Below are positions 26,222-34,619 of a stretch of 64,000 nucleotides of DNA, piece by piece. The notes beneath the pieces are model-generated. The model did not search any database and had not been told where the DNA came from. It saw only the letters and a list, made by a program, of their open reading frames with translations. Position 1 is the first letter of the stretch; each line of letters begins with the position of its first letter. Origin of the DNA: an uncultured Oscillospiraceae bacterium (GTDB taxonomy: Bacteria > Bacillota > Clostridia > Oscillospirales > Ruminococcaceae); NCBI GenBank assembly GCA_900548355.1, contig URKR01000001.1, positions 124,001 through 188,000 on the forward strand, written 5' to 3'. Made by a program: the position numbers and the translations under genes.

Positions 26222-27715
26222 TTAGAAATTCGCATACATACCAAACCCTGCCGTGCCGCCAAAACCGCCGCTTTGCAGAATGTACCCCACCCAGATCAGG
26301 CAGATTAAAACCAGATAGGCAACCTGCCTGCGCCGGATGGGCAGGGCGGCCAGCATCTCTTCTGCCGGGCGGTTGCGGTGCACAAAGCATCGCCGGTGGT
26401 CCATCCAGATCCCCAGCGCCAATGCCAGCAGCGCGAAGGCATAATACCCGCCGACCATCAAAGAATTGGCATAAAACCCGTTGTAAGCGGCGGCATACAG
26501 CTCACTGCCAAAACGCACGGGGGAAAGCCCTTGCACCATACCGGCCAGATAGCCAAAACAATCGCCCACGGTTCCTCCTGCACCCATGCGGAAAAAGACC
26601 ATGCTCAGCGCCCAAAGAACAAACACACCGGCGCGTTTGGCCCAGAGCACCCGGGCCGGCGCTTTCTTTTTAGGCTTGCCGAGCGTGCGGTGCAGAATTT
26701 CTTCCCCCACGCGGTAAAGCGCCTGCAGCAAACCCCAAACCACAAACGGCAGCGTATTCCCATGCCAAAAGCCAGAAACGAAGAAAACAACAAATACGCA
26801 GATTTCCGGCGGCAGACGACGCAGCCGGCCGAAGGTGAGCTTTTCGGTATCAGCCCAAGCCAGCGGCATAAAAAGGTAATCCTGCAACCAGGAGGAAAAG
26901 CTGATATGCCAGCGGCTCCAAAAACCGGAAAAGTTTGTGGCAAAAAACGGTGTCTTGAAGTTTTCGGGCAACGTAATCCCCAAGATAAGACCGGTTGCTC
27001 GGGCCAGTTCTGAATAGCCGCTGAAATTGAAGTAAAGCTGAAATGTGTAGGCCACTGCAGCCAGTACCAGCATCCAGCCGCCATAACTGTGCCAGCTGCC
27101 GAAAACTTCGTCCACCAACACGCCCAACACATCTGAGATGGCGACCATCTTGAACAGCCCCAGCGCGTACAGCCGCAGCGCCTGCATGGTACGACCGGCA
27201 TCAAACCGATGCTCTGCCTCCAGTTCAGGCACCAGCTGCCCGGCACGGGGAATCGGCCCTTGGGTAACAGTGCCGAAGAAGGTTAAAAACAGGGCATATG
27301 TAACGGGGTTGCGTACAACCAGACAGTCGCCGCGGGCTGCATCAATGAGGTAGGAGATAGCGGCAAAACTGTAAAAGCTGATCCCCAGCGGCATGACGAC
27401 AGAAAATGGCAGATGCAATGGGATTTCCAGCGCGCCGCCGTACTTGAAAAAGGCCAGGATCAACAGGCTGCCCACAACCCCCAGGCGGACAAAAGCGGTT
27501 TTATGGGCGCCGTTTTTCCAGCCGATTCCCAGACCGCAGAGATAGCTGAATGCTGCGATGGCCAAAGTAACCGGAAGCATCCGGCCCGGCGCCAATGCGT
27601 AAAATACCCAGGATGCGCCCAAAAGGAACGGAGCCTGCCCCTTATGCGGCAGGTGGAGATAGACGGCGGCTGCCACCACCAAAAACACGAGGTATTGGAT
27701 ACTTTGCAGGCCCAC
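26222..27715 (-). CDS. MBOAT family O-acyltransferase (AlgI/DltB-like)
   Basis: 497 residues, about 11-13 membrane segments. Family motifs are clear: NFSGYSELARATGLILG, FFATNFSGFWSRWHISFSSWLQDYLF and the catalytic His in FVSGFWHGNTLPF. It is expected to move an acyl group (often acetyl) from a cytoplasmic donor to the exported polymer together with the SGNH protein encoded next. GTG 27715 follows GGGAGGG. First gene of the operon running MBOAT, SGNH, polymer synthesis, flippase, GNAT, hflX. Confidence 0.93.
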   Translation of the reverse strand: MGLQSIQYLVFLVVAAAVYLHLPHKGQAPFLLGASWVFYALAPGRMLPVTLAIAAFSYLCGLGIGWKNGAHKTAFVRLGVVGSLLILAFFKYGGALEIPLHLPFSVVMPLGISFYSFAAISYLIDAARGDCLVVRNPVTYALFLTFFGTVTQGPIPRAGQLVPELEAEHRFDAGRTMQALRLYALGLFKMVAISDVLGVLVDEVFGSWHSYGGWMLVLAAVAYTFQLYFNFSGYSELARATGLILGITLPENFKTPFFATNFSGFWSRWHISFSSWLQDYLFMPLAWADTEKLTFGRLRRLPPEICVFVVFFVSGFWHGNTLPFVVWGLLQALYRVGEEILHRTLGKPKKKAPARVLWAKRAGVFVLWALSMVFFRMGAGGTVGDCFGYLAGMVQGLSPVRFGSELYAAAYNGFYANSLMVGGYYAFALLALALGIWMDHRRCFVHRNRPAEEMLAALPIRRRQVAYLVLICLIWVGYILQSGGFGGTAGFGMYANF

Positions 27716-27737
27716 GCCGTGCCCTCCCTTCCAAAGG

Positions 27738-27758
27738 TGTGTGCTGCATCAGCACACA
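27738..27758. repeat. Nine-bp hairpin in the leader of the MBOAT operon
   Basis: TGTGTGCTG at 27738-27746 and CAGCACACA at 27750-27758 form a perfect stem with a 3-base loop, lying between the promoter and the MBOAT start. It may stabilise the mRNA 5' end or be an operator. Confidence 0.6.
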
Positions 27759-27770
27759 AATAATCAGTTT

Positions 27771-27799
27771 ATTATACCTCTTTTTGAAGACGGTGTAAA
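27771..27799 (-). promoter_or_regulatory. Sigma-A promoter of the MBOAT-flippase-hflX operon
   Basis: On the minus strand TTTACA (27794-27799), 17-base spacer, TATAAT (27771-27776), about 55 bases before the MBOAT start. Confidence 0.8.
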
Positions 27800-27880
27800 G
27801 CAAAGCAGGCCCCTGTCTCTAAAAAAGGAAACAGGTGCAGTATTTTGCACGGTTTTTACGGGAAATCACGAAAATTTCCG

Positions 27881-27909
27881 TTGAAATTTACACAAAAAGA
27901 GACTACAAT
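27881..27909 (+). promoter_or_regulatory. Sigma-A promoter of the KDG kinase gene
   Basis: TTGAAA (27881-27886), 17-base spacer, TACAAT (27904-27909), 59 bases before the start codon. It diverges from the MBOAT operon promoter. Confidence 0.78.
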
Positions 27910-27968
27910 AAAGATATTAAAACGCTGCAGCGTGCCCGAAGGGTGCTGCGGCAGAAACGAGGAAGGCT

Positions 27969-29057
27969 ATGGAAAACTACAACCCGTTGCTTGCCGGCAA
28001 CCAGAGCCCGGCCAAATTCATTACAATCGGGGAAGTTATGCTCCGTTTGACCCCGCCCAACTATGAAAAAATCCGCATGGCTACCAGCTTTGAAGCCAGC
28101 TATGGCGGCAGCGAGGCCAACATTGCCCTAGCGTTGGCCAACCTGGGGATTGACAGCACCTTCTTCAGCGTTGTGCCAAACAACTCCCTGGGCAAAAGCG
28201 CGGTGCGTTGGCTGCGTTCCAACGATGTGCACTGCACCCCGATGATTCTTTCCACCCCGGATGAAACGCCTACCCATCGCTTGGGAACCTACTACCTTGA
28301 AACCGGCTATGGCATCCGCCCCAGTAAGGTTACCTACGACCGCAAACACAGCGCTTTCACCGAATACGACCTAAACAAAGTCGATCTGGATGCCCTGTTG
28401 GAAGGGTTCGACTGGCTGCATCTGTCCGGCATTACACCGGCTCTGGGGCCGGGCTGCGCCTATTTTGTGCTGCGCTGCCTGGAAACCGCAAAGAAAAAGG
28501 GCCTGACTGTCAGCTTTGACGGCAACTTCCGCAGCGCGCTCTGGACGTGGGAGGAAGCCCGTGATTTCTGCACCAAGTGCCTTCCGTATGTCGATGTGTT
28601 GTTCGGTATCGAGCCTTACCACCTCTGGAAGGATGAGGAGGACCATTCGAAAGGTGACTGGAAGGACGGCGTACCCCTGCAGCCGAGTTATGAAGAACAG
28701 GACGAGGTTTTCCAACACTTTATCGAACGGTACCCCAACATCAAATGTCTGGCCCGCCATGTGCGGTATGCCCATTCCGGTTCTGAAAACAGTCTCAAAG
28801 CCTTTATGTGGTACGAAGGACATACCTTTGAGAGCAAGCTCTTCACCTTCAATATTCTCGACCGTGTCGGCGGTGGCGATGCTTTTGCCAGTGGCCTGAT
28901 TTACGCCATGATGAATGGTTACAAAGCAATGGACATGATCAACTTTGCCGTTGCATCAAGCGCAATCAAGCATACCATTCACGGCGACGCCAACATCACC
29001 GATGACGCAAAGAGCATTCGCAACCTGATGAATATGAACTACGATATTAAGCGATAA
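27969..29057 (+). CDS. PfkB-family sugar kinase, probable 2-dehydro-3-deoxygluconokinase
   Basis: 362 residues of the ribokinase fold. N-terminal FITIGEVMLRLTPP and GGSEANIALALANLG resemble KDG kinases, and the C-terminal catalytic signature is DRVGGGDAFASGLIYAM (Asp as base). It is slightly longer than typical (310-340) because of an insertion near residues 215-240 (KDEEDHSKGDWKDG). The predicted product is KDPG, but no KDPG aldolase or uronate genes lie nearby, so the substrate remains inference. AGGAAGG precedes ATG 27969; transcribed alone. Confidence 0.82.
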   Translation: MENYNPLLAGNQSPAKFITIGEVMLRLTPPNYEKIRMATSFEASYGGSEANIALALANLGIDSTFFSVVPNNSLGKSAVRWLRSNDVHCTPMILSTPDETPTHRLGTYYLETGYGIRPSKVTYDRKHSAFTEYDLNKVDLDALLEGFDWLHLSGITPALGPGCAYFVLRCLETAKKKGLTVSFDGNFRSALWTWEEARDFCTKCLPYVDVLFGIEPYHLWKDEEDHSKGDWKDGVPLQPSYEEQDEVFQHFIERYPNIKCLARHVRYAHSGSENSLKAFMWYEGHTFESKLFTFNILDRVGGGDAFASGLIYAMMNGYKAMDMINFAVASSAIKHTIHGDANITDDAKSIRNLMNMNYDIKR

Positions 29058-29104
29058 GCTTCGTCTTTGACCGAATCGTTGGTTCGGCACGGATAACGCA
29101 AGAA

Positions 29105-29147
29105 ACCCGGGTATGGCATTTGCTCCACGCCCGGGCTACTTATTTGT
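29105..29147. terminator. Weak hairpin between the KDG kinase and the anti-sigma gene
   Basis: CCCGGG near 29106-29111 can pair with CCCGGG near 29130-29135, extended by a G-T pair, followed by a T-rich tract. It lies between convergent genes and may end transcription from the kinase side. Confidence 0.4.
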
Positions 29148-29174
29148 TGTGCAATAACGCAAGGCAACGGCGAT

Positions 29175-30356
29175 TTACTCTTCGGCAGAATTAGCGCTCA
29201 CCTGCCGCAAAAGCGCACGGATTTCTTTTTGGCTCATCCCAATGATGTCCACATTGAAAACACGGTAGCGTGCCGTTATGGGGGTATCGTCGGCCCAGTC
29301 AGCCGCCTGTGCAAGCAGCGTGCTGTCCGGGGCGGCTTCGGAAAAGTTCTTCCACAGCGATTGGGCGTTGCCGATCTGCACCGGTTTGATCGGCTTGCAG
29401 AACCGAAGCGAGACTTCCTGCTTGTTGTAATAGGCGTTTTGGTCTACCTGCATCGTCGCGTTAACAAATCCATCCATTGTCAACTCTGTAATTTCCATCT
29501 CAGGGCTGCCAGTCAGCAGCATGTCGGCTGATTCTGCCAGATAACTGCTGTAGATGACGCGCTGGTCATCCGGGCCATAGAAATAGAGCGCAATGCCGTC
29601 CAGCTGGGCGGCTGCCTGCGCAGGCATATCCCAGATGGCGGCAGCCCAGCCATCCCCGGTTCGCAGCGATGGCGCGCCGATGGCTTTCAGCTGCTTGGGT
29701 GTCAGATACGGGTACATACTGCCGTGCGCAAAAGTAAAACGGTCGGGCAGGGAACCTGGTAGCCACAGCTCTTCTTCTGTTTGTCGAAGTATAGTCTCCA
29801 TCTGTGGCAGCGCATCAAAGCGATAGGCGGCATAGTCCAAGCTGCCGCTGAACCCGCCGTTGGCCCGGCCTTCAATCTGACCGATCAGCTGACCGAACTG
29901 CGCGGTGTTAAGAAAATCAAGCAGCGGCGTACCGGATGTGATTGCCTGACCGTTCTCGTCATATTCATACGTCTGCTTGTCCCAGGTTTGCGGCCATTCC
30001 ACGCGGTCGTCATGCACTTTGCTGCGCCAGTTCGGGTCACGATCCCCGGCAGGTTCCATCTCGAAGGATGCGGAACCATTCCCCGGCACATAGGCTTCGC
30101 CAGCATCCAGGTCAATTTTCAGGCCGGTTGCAGTATCGTAAACGCTAAAGCCGTGCAGAACAGCCGCCCCCATCAGCAGTGCAGCCGCGATAGCTGCAGC
30201 AACCAAAACAGCGAAAGCGCGACGGCGGTGTGACGGCACTGCGGGCAGTCGTGCGGCAATCTGTGGCCACAAGTCGGGCTGCTGTGGCAGCTGCGCCGTT
30301 AATTTGGCACGCAAGCGCGCATCAAGCGCGGGGTCATCGTGAAGAGCGTATCTCAT
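29175..30356 (-). CDS. Putative anti-sigma factor, single-pass membrane protein
   Basis: 393 residues. N-terminal cytoplasmic segment of about 45 residues, one transmembrane helix (AFAVLVAAAIAAALLMGAAVL, about 47-68), and a large extracytoplasmic domain rich in aromatic and acidic residues. No zinc-finger HCC motif is visible. It overlaps the ECF sigma gene by four bases, the arrangement of sigma/anti-sigma pairs, which is the main ground for the call. The extracellular domain matches no family I recognise and is presumably the sensor. Confidence 0.65.
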   Translation of the reverse strand: MRYALHDDPALDARLRAKLTAQLPQQPDLWPQIAARLPAVPSHRRRAFAVLVAAAIAAALLMGAAVLHGFSVYDTATGLKIDLDAGEAYVPGNGSASFEMEPAGDRDPNWRSKVHDDRVEWPQTWDKQTYEYDENGQAITSGTPLLDFLNTAQFGQLIGQIEGRANGGFSGSLDYAAYRFDALPQMETILRQTEEELWLPGSLPDRFTFAHGSMYPYLTPKQLKAIGAPSLRTGDGWAAAIWDMPAQAAAQLDGIALYFYGPDDQRVIYSSYLAESADMLLTGSPEMEITELTMDGFVNATMQVDQNAYYNKQEVSLRFCKPIKPVQIGNAQSLWKNFSEAAPDSTLLAQAADWADDTPITARYRVFNVDIIGMSQKEIRALLRQVSANSAEE

Positions 30357-30862
30357 CGGGAACCTCCTTCCGTATCAATGGTGTTTGCATCAAGCAGTAC
30401 GGCCAACCGGCGCTTAGCGCGGCAGCAGCGGTTGCGAAGGTAGGATTCAGGGCGGCCATGGATGGCGGAAAGCTCCCGATAACTCATTCCTTCCACCACC
30501 TGGCCCCACACCAGTGCGCGATCCAGCGGCGGCAAGGCGGCCAATGCCGCCTGCACATCCAACTGCAGGTCTGGATCTGGGGCGGCAGAGACAGCCGGCT
30601 CGACATCACCTGGCCGCTTGGCAGCGCGCAGCATATCCAGCGCCGTGCGGTAAGTAATCCGGTAAAGCAGGGGACGCAGCCGTGTATCCGGCCGCAGGCG
30701 GCCACGGTTGCGCCATGCTTTCAAAAATGCGGTCTGCACGGCGTCTTCCGCATCGGCGCGATTTCCCAAAATGCCGCTGGCATAGCGCAGCAGTTCAGCC
30801 TGATATTGCTGTACAGCCTGCTCTAGTGCGGCTGCATCGGGTAATGGAGTGCCTGAGGGCAT
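30353..30862 (-). CDS. ECF-type RNA polymerase sigma factor
   Basis: 169 residues. Region 2 (YQAELLRYASGILGNRADAEDAVQTAFLKAWRNRGRL, with the DAEDAVQ core) and region 4 (LAALPPLDRALVWGQVVEGMSYRELSAIHGRPESYLRNR, helix-turn-helix). GGAGGT precedes the ATG. Coupled to the putative anti-sigma gene. The pilin-like operon diverges from it 215 bases away and could be a target, but that operon's visible promoter looks sigma-A-like. Confidence 0.92.
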   Translation of the reverse strand: MPSGTPLPDAAALEQAVQQYQAELLRYASGILGNRADAEDAVQTAFLKAWRNRGRLRPDTRLRPLLYRITYRTALDMLRAAKRPGDVEPAVSAAPDPDLQLDVQAALAALPPLDRALVWGQVVEGMSYRELSAIHGRPESYLRNRCCRAKRRLAVLLDANTIDTEGGSR

Positions 30863-30968
30863 AGGCAGTACCTCCTTCTTGAAAAAACAGTCTGCAAAAA
30901 GCTCGTTTACCTATATAACGGTTCACCTGCCGGATTTGTATCATCCACAGCCGAAAAAGTATTCAGAC

Positions 30969-30985
30969 TGTCGAGTTTCTCGACA
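30969..30985. repeat. Palindrome TGTCGAG-TTT-CTCGACA between ECF sigma and pilin genes
   Basis: Seven-base arms at 30969-30975 and 30979-30985 around TTT, 18 bases upstream of the -35 box of the pilin promoter and on the far side of the sigma gene leader. Possible operator for a dimeric regulator; no family assigned. Confidence 0.5.
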
Positions 30986-31002
30986 CGCTGCAAAGTATGA
31001 TC

Positions 31003-31031
31003 TTGCCTGCTCGGTTCCGGCGCAGTATACT
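31003..31031 (+). promoter_or_regulatory. Promoter of the pilin-like operon
   Basis: TTGCCT (31003-31008), 17-base spacer, TATACT (31026-31031), 46 bases upstream of the first gene start. Confidence 0.65.
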
Positions 31032-31076
31032 AAGGGGGAAGATATTTTTTCACATCTGGGGGGAAAGGAGCAACGC

Positions 31077-31802
31077 ATGCCGTACAGATCCAAAAAGCAC
31101 GACGATGACGGCGCTGTGCTGCTGTATACCCTTTGCGTGGGCGCGCTGCTCGCGATCTTCAGCGCGATGCTGCTGCGGGCAGTCGGACTTCTTGCAATCG
31201 GCCGCAGTTCCCGCTTGCAGGAGGAAGAAGCCTGGCAGCAAGCCGTGACACTAACCGACAGGCTTGCAAACGAATTGGTTGCCCCTGAGACAGAGTACCA
31301 CCGCTTTGTCGGCACGACATTCCTGTCCGATGCGTATCAGAACGGGGAAACCTATTCCTTCACTGCTTCACCAAATTTGGATGGATACGGTGCCATCACC
31401 GTCACACTGCGGAAAGGCCTTGCAAGGCAGCGGGCTGACGAAATCAGCTTAGCCCCAGCCGATTTGATGGAAGAAGAATTGCTCACGGCCTGCGAAGCCT
31501 TTGAAGCACAGGCACCGGCCAGCTGGAAACTGGATATGACAGTCACGGTGGAGACGGAAACCGCGCGTACCCAATCGGTTCGCCACTTCACTTGGACAGA
31601 AGCTGGGCAGGCACTCTATACCGTGGAAGGCGTAGCCTACCGAAGGGAAACCGGAACACTGATGTTTTACCCTGCTGAAATCTCCTCTTCCGAAAGTGCA
31701 GCCGAACCGCCGCTGTCGGCGAATGAGATAGATGGGCCAATCACGGTAACCTGGCTGCCCGGAGATGCTGCGGATGGTGTATGCGCCGGCGCAAAGCAGT
31801 GA
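31077..31802 (+). CDS. Pilin-like / PilX-type membrane-anchored protein
   Basis: 241 residues. Short polar head (PYRSKKHDDDG), a hydrophobic helix of about 24 residues, then a Gln/Glu-rich segment and a beta-rich, mostly extracellular domain. The layout matches minor pseudopilins or PilX-type proteins, with Gly just before the helix but no Glu at +5. ATG 31077 follows GGAAAGGAG; the open frame continues upstream into the sigma gene leader without homology. First of three consecutive genes of this type. Confidence 0.6.
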   Translation: MPYRSKKHDDDGAVLLYTLCVGALLAIFSAMLLRAVGLLAIGRSSRLQEEEAWQQAVTLTDRLANELVAPETEYHRFVGTTFLSDAYQNGETYSFTASPNLDGYGAITVTLRKGLARQRADEISLAPADLMEEELLTACEAFEAQAPASWKLDMTVTVETETARTQSVRHFTWTEAGQALYTVEGVAYRRETGTLMFYPAEISSSESAAEPPLSANEIDGPITVTWLPGDAADGVCAGAKQ

Positions 31803-31811
31803 GGAAGAAGC

Positions 31812-32183
31812 ATGAAACCAAAACGATTTTTTCCAAAAACCGACCAGTCAGGTGAAACACTTGTTGAAGCAGTGATCGCCCTGGCGGTGCTATCGCTTTT
31901 CTTTACGATGTTTGCCCTGGCACTGCGCAGTGTGAAGATATGGCAACGCCGGGCGGATGAACTCTATGCCCGAGAAACCGCCCAGCTGGCCCAACTGTAT
32001 GGGGCAGAGGGAGCAGACACAGTTGATAGCGGAAAGATTGCCCTCTCTTTTACCAACCCGGATGGAAGCTTGGCGTTTACGGTACCGGATATAATTTTGC
32101 AGCAAGTTTTGCTGCAAGACGGGGAAGATTCATACACAGTACGCCGTTACGCCCTACCCGAACAGAGGGAGGCCGGTTCATGA
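31812..32183 (+). CDS. Type IV pilin-like (pseudopilin) protein
   Basis: 123 residues. Class III prepilin signal: basic leader with QSG, cleavage before ETLVEAVIALAVLSLFF, with Glu at +5 of the mature chain, followed by the usual hydrophobic helix and a short globular part. It should be processed by a prepilin peptidase and incorporated into a pilus or competence pseudopilus; no such peptidase, ATPase or platform gene is in the window. Overlaps the next gene by four bases. Confidence 0.8.
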   Translation: MKPKRFFPKTDQSGETLVEAVIALAVLSLFFTMFALALRSVKIWQRRADELYARETAQLAQLYGAEGADTVDSGKIALSFTNPDGSLAFTVPDIILQQVLLQDGEDSYTVRRYALPEQREAGS

Positions 32184-32863
32184 AGCTCGAATCCGATCAA
32201 AGCGGCACAACTCTGGTGGAAGCGGTCATCACAATGTTCATTATCAGCGTGCTGTTGCTGGTTGCCTCAACGCTGACCATTGCAAGCTGGAGATTGTATA
32301 CCCGGACCCAACAGAGAACCCAGGCCATTGCTCAGGCAGAATCCATCCTGACGGCTATCACTGCTGATCTGCGCAGTGCTGACGGTTGGCTGCGCATGTG
32401 TGAATCTGACCTGCAAAACCCTGATACAGTGTTTACTACGGACGGTCAAACATCCGGCAGCGCAATCTGGTTGACCACCGGAACGGGGGAATGGATGTTG
32501 CTGGATGCCGGCGCACTTCCTGCCACCATCACAGAGAACGGCGCACTGGAAGCGTCAGCTGGCGGAACGATACACCGGCGTTATTTCTTTGCGGACGAGA
32601 CCACCACACCGCCCGGCTGCATTTGGAAGGAAGGCGGCGAATATTCGGCGCACAGTTGTTCCCGGGTGGGGGATAGCAGCTTCCTGGCTTCACTGTACTT
32701 TGCTGTTTCCACGAGCGCGCAGACCGAGGGGGAGGGAACACAGGTGCGGGCCGTGGCTGTATCTGTTACACTACAGGATGAACAAGGCCATGTTTTGAGC
32801 AAAAGGGAAACGGTTGTTTCGTTACCGAACGCGCCGCTGCTGGTGGTGCATCAGGGGGAATAA
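32180..32863 (+). CDS. Type IV pilin-like (pseudopilin) protein
   Basis: 227 residues. Prepilin signal DQSG followed by TTLVEAVITMFIISVLLLV (Glu at +5), then a helix with repeated Gln/Thr and a larger C-terminal domain containing two cysteines about 16 residues apart (PPGCIWK and AHSCSR), possibly a disulphide. Larger than the preceding pilin, like PilW/ComGF-type minor subunits. Ends at a strong two-way terminator. Confidence 0.78.
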   Translation: MKLESDQSGTTLVEAVITMFIISVLLLVASTLTIASWRLYTRTQQRTQAIAQAESILTAITADLRSADGWLRMCESDLQNPDTVFTTDGQTSGSAIWLTTGTGEWMLLDAGALPATITENGALEASAGGTIHRRYFFADETTTPPGCIWKEGGEYSAHSCSRVGDSSFLASLYFAVSTSAQTEGEGTQVRAVAVSVTLQDEQGHVLSKRETVVSLPNAPLLVVHQGE

Positions 32864-32913
32864 AAGAAAAGCGTGCCGCAACGCCCGTAGTGGGCGGTGA
32901 CACGCTTTTCTTT
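32863..32913. terminator. Bidirectional terminator between pilin operon and CorC gene
   Basis: AAAGAAAAGCGTG (32863-32875) pairs perfectly with CACGCTTTTCTTT (32901-32913); an inner CGCCC/GGGCG stem caps it. A and T tracts on both sides serve both strands of the convergent genes. Confidence 0.88.
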
Positions 32914-32937
32914 ATGTTTCTTTATGCTGCAGGCTGT

Positions 32938-34362
32938 TTACAGGCCAGCCGATTTGCCCTCGTCTCCTTCGTGCCGTTCCTCGCTTTTACGGCGGCGCGG
33001 CTTTTCTTCCTGTTTTTTCTCGGGGTCTTCCTCCGGTTTGGGCGGGGTGACTTTTCGGACCATCGCCCAGAGAATTTTGCGATCCTCCACTGTCTGTACA
33101 TCAAAATGCAGGCCGCAAACTTCCACCGAGGGCGTTGCGCCGTCCTCAGGGATTGAAGGCAGGCAGCTCAGGATCAGCCCGGCTACCGTATCATAATCAC
33201 GGTCCTCCGGCAGGTCGAAATCAAGTTCCTCCGCAAATTCTTCTACCCGCATGGAACCGGCTACGCGCCAGACACCATCCCCCATAACGGTCAGGTCTTG
33301 CGGCTCAGCCGGATCAAATTCATCAAATATGTCACCGACAATCTCTTCCAACAAGTCTTCAATCGTGATAACACCGGCCGTTCCACCGTATTCATCAACG
33401 ACAATAGCCAAATGCTGTTTCTGTGCCTGCATATCCTTAAACAGTTGGTCTGCATGGACGCTTTCCGGCACAAAATAGGCCGGACGCAGTAATTCTTTGA
33501 GCGGGCGCGGGTTGGGGTCCTGCAGGTTCAGCAGGAAATCGCGGGCATTAAGAATACCGCAGATATCGTTGATATCTTCTTCATAAACCGGGTAACGGCT
33601 CAGGCCGGTTTCACGAATCGTCTCCATAATGGTCTTGCTGTCTTCATCAAGCGGGAAAGCCGTTACTTCGGGTTCCGGCGTCATCGCGGCGCTGGCAGTC
33701 ATGTCGTTGAAATCAAAGACGTTTTCAATCCATTCCTGTTCGTCCTGGTCAATTGTCCCCTGTTCGCCGCTGCTCTCAACCATCATGCGCAGGTCTTCTT
33801 CGCTTGCCGCGTCTTCTTCCGCTTCCACCTTCATGCCCAGCAGCCGCAGCGTGCCGTTGGTGCACAGGTCCAGCAGAACAAACATCGGTGCAAAGATAAC
33901 GCTGACAACCTTCAGGACCCGCAGCGCCGGCACAGCAAAAAACATGGGTTTCTGCATTGCAATGCGCTTGGGAACCATTTCACCAAAGGCTATCGAGAAG
34001 AAGGAGATGATGATTGTAATTACAATGGTGGAAATCACGCCAACGACGGTAGGGGGCAGCGGCAGCTTGAGGGTGTCAAGCAAAAAGGAATCCAGATAAC
34101 CGGAAAAGTTCTCGGTACCGAAAGCGGCCGACAGGAACCCGGACAGCGTGATTGCAACCTGAATACCGGACAGAAAGGTGTTGGGGTTCTCAACAACTTT
34201 CAAAAGCGCGGCGGCGGTTTTGTTCCCATCCTCCGCCTGCTTGGAAAGCTTGATCTGCGACAGAGATAAAAACGCGATCTCCGAACCGGCGAAGAAAGCG
34301 TTAAGCAGGATAAACACAACCTGCAATAAAATTTGGGCGGCTAGGTTCTCCAAAAAAGACAC
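32938..34362 (-). CDS. CorC/HlyC (CNNM) family transporter with CBS domains
   Basis: 474 residues. N-terminal DUF21/CNNM transmembrane domain (three to four helices; ILLNAFFAGSEIAFLSL), two CBS domains (region containing VTAFPLDEDSKTIMETI and HLAIVVDEYGGTAGVITIEDLLEEIVGDIFDEFD), a CorC-HlyC domain (GVWRVAGSMRVEEFAEEL) and a charged tail. Relatives export Mg2+ or other divalent cations. The preceding 250 bases hold a promoter, a candidate structured RNA and a terminator, suggesting ion- or metabolite-dependent attenuation. Confidence 0.9.
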   Translation of the reverse strand: MSFLENLAAQILLQVVFILLNAFFAGSEIAFLSLSQIKLSKQAEDGNKTAAALLKVVENPNTFLSGIQVAITLSGFLSAAFGTENFSGYLDSFLLDTLKLPLPPTVVGVISTIVITIIISFFSIAFGEMVPKRIAMQKPMFFAVPALRVLKVVSVIFAPMFVLLDLCTNGTLRLLGMKVEAEEDAASEEDLRMMVESSGEQGTIDQDEQEWIENVFDFNDMTASAAMTPEPEVTAFPLDEDSKTIMETIRETGLSRYPVYEEDINDICGILNARDFLLNLQDPNPRPLKELLRPAYFVPESVHADQLFKDMQAQKQHLAIVVDEYGGTAGVITIEDLLEEIVGDIFDEFDPAEPQDLTVMGDGVWRVAGSMRVEEFAEELDFDLPEDRDYDTVAGLILSCLPSIPEDGATPSVEVCGLHFDVQTVEDRKILWAMVRKVTPPKPEEDPEKKQEEKPRRRKSEERHEGDEGKSAGL

Positions 34363-34428
34363 TCCTTTTTCAATATGGCATAAAGGTTTGATAAGTCGGA
34401 CGCCCTGCGCGGCCGGGCGTTTTGCAGC

Positions 34429-34473
34429 AAAAAAAGGCAGAGCCTTGCATCAAAACTGACACAGGCTTTGCCT
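34429..34473 (-). terminator. Terminator hairpin of the leader RNA ahead of the CorC gene
   Basis: On the minus strand AGGCAAAGCCT and AGGCTCTGCCT form an 11-bp stem (with one G-U pair) around a 17-base loop, then seven U residues (A run 34429-34435). It lies 66 bases before the CorC start codon, the position expected of a leader attenuator. Confidence 0.8.
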
Positions 34474-34613
34474 TGCTATTCGCGCTGATTCATCTTTCGT
34501 CGAGGGATACTGTCGCCGTCGGCGTTCATAAAAACGAAAGTCCTTTCCGCTGAAGATGTAGCAGATTGCCCTTTGGGCAAACGGGGGCCGCGCCCCATAT
34601 AATACAGCAATTT
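34429..34613 (-). ncRNA. Candidate structured leader RNA (~185 nt), unknown class
   Basis: Transcribed from the promoter at 34620-34648 and closed by the terminator above. Between them are a GGGG/CCCC hairpin near its 5' end, a TTGCCC-AAA-GGGCAA hairpin (34566-34580), an enclosing TGCTA/TAGCA pair (34474-34478 with 34559-34563), and two mutually exclusive helices: CTTTCG with CGAAAG (34494-34499/34535-34540) or CATCTT with AAGATG (34491-34496/34553-34558). It has no plausible reading frame. I could not match it to the M-box, yybP-ykoY or other riboswitch consensus I know. A 6S-like RNA of similar length is an alternative. Confidence 0.5.
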
Positions 34614-34619
34614 TCTATT

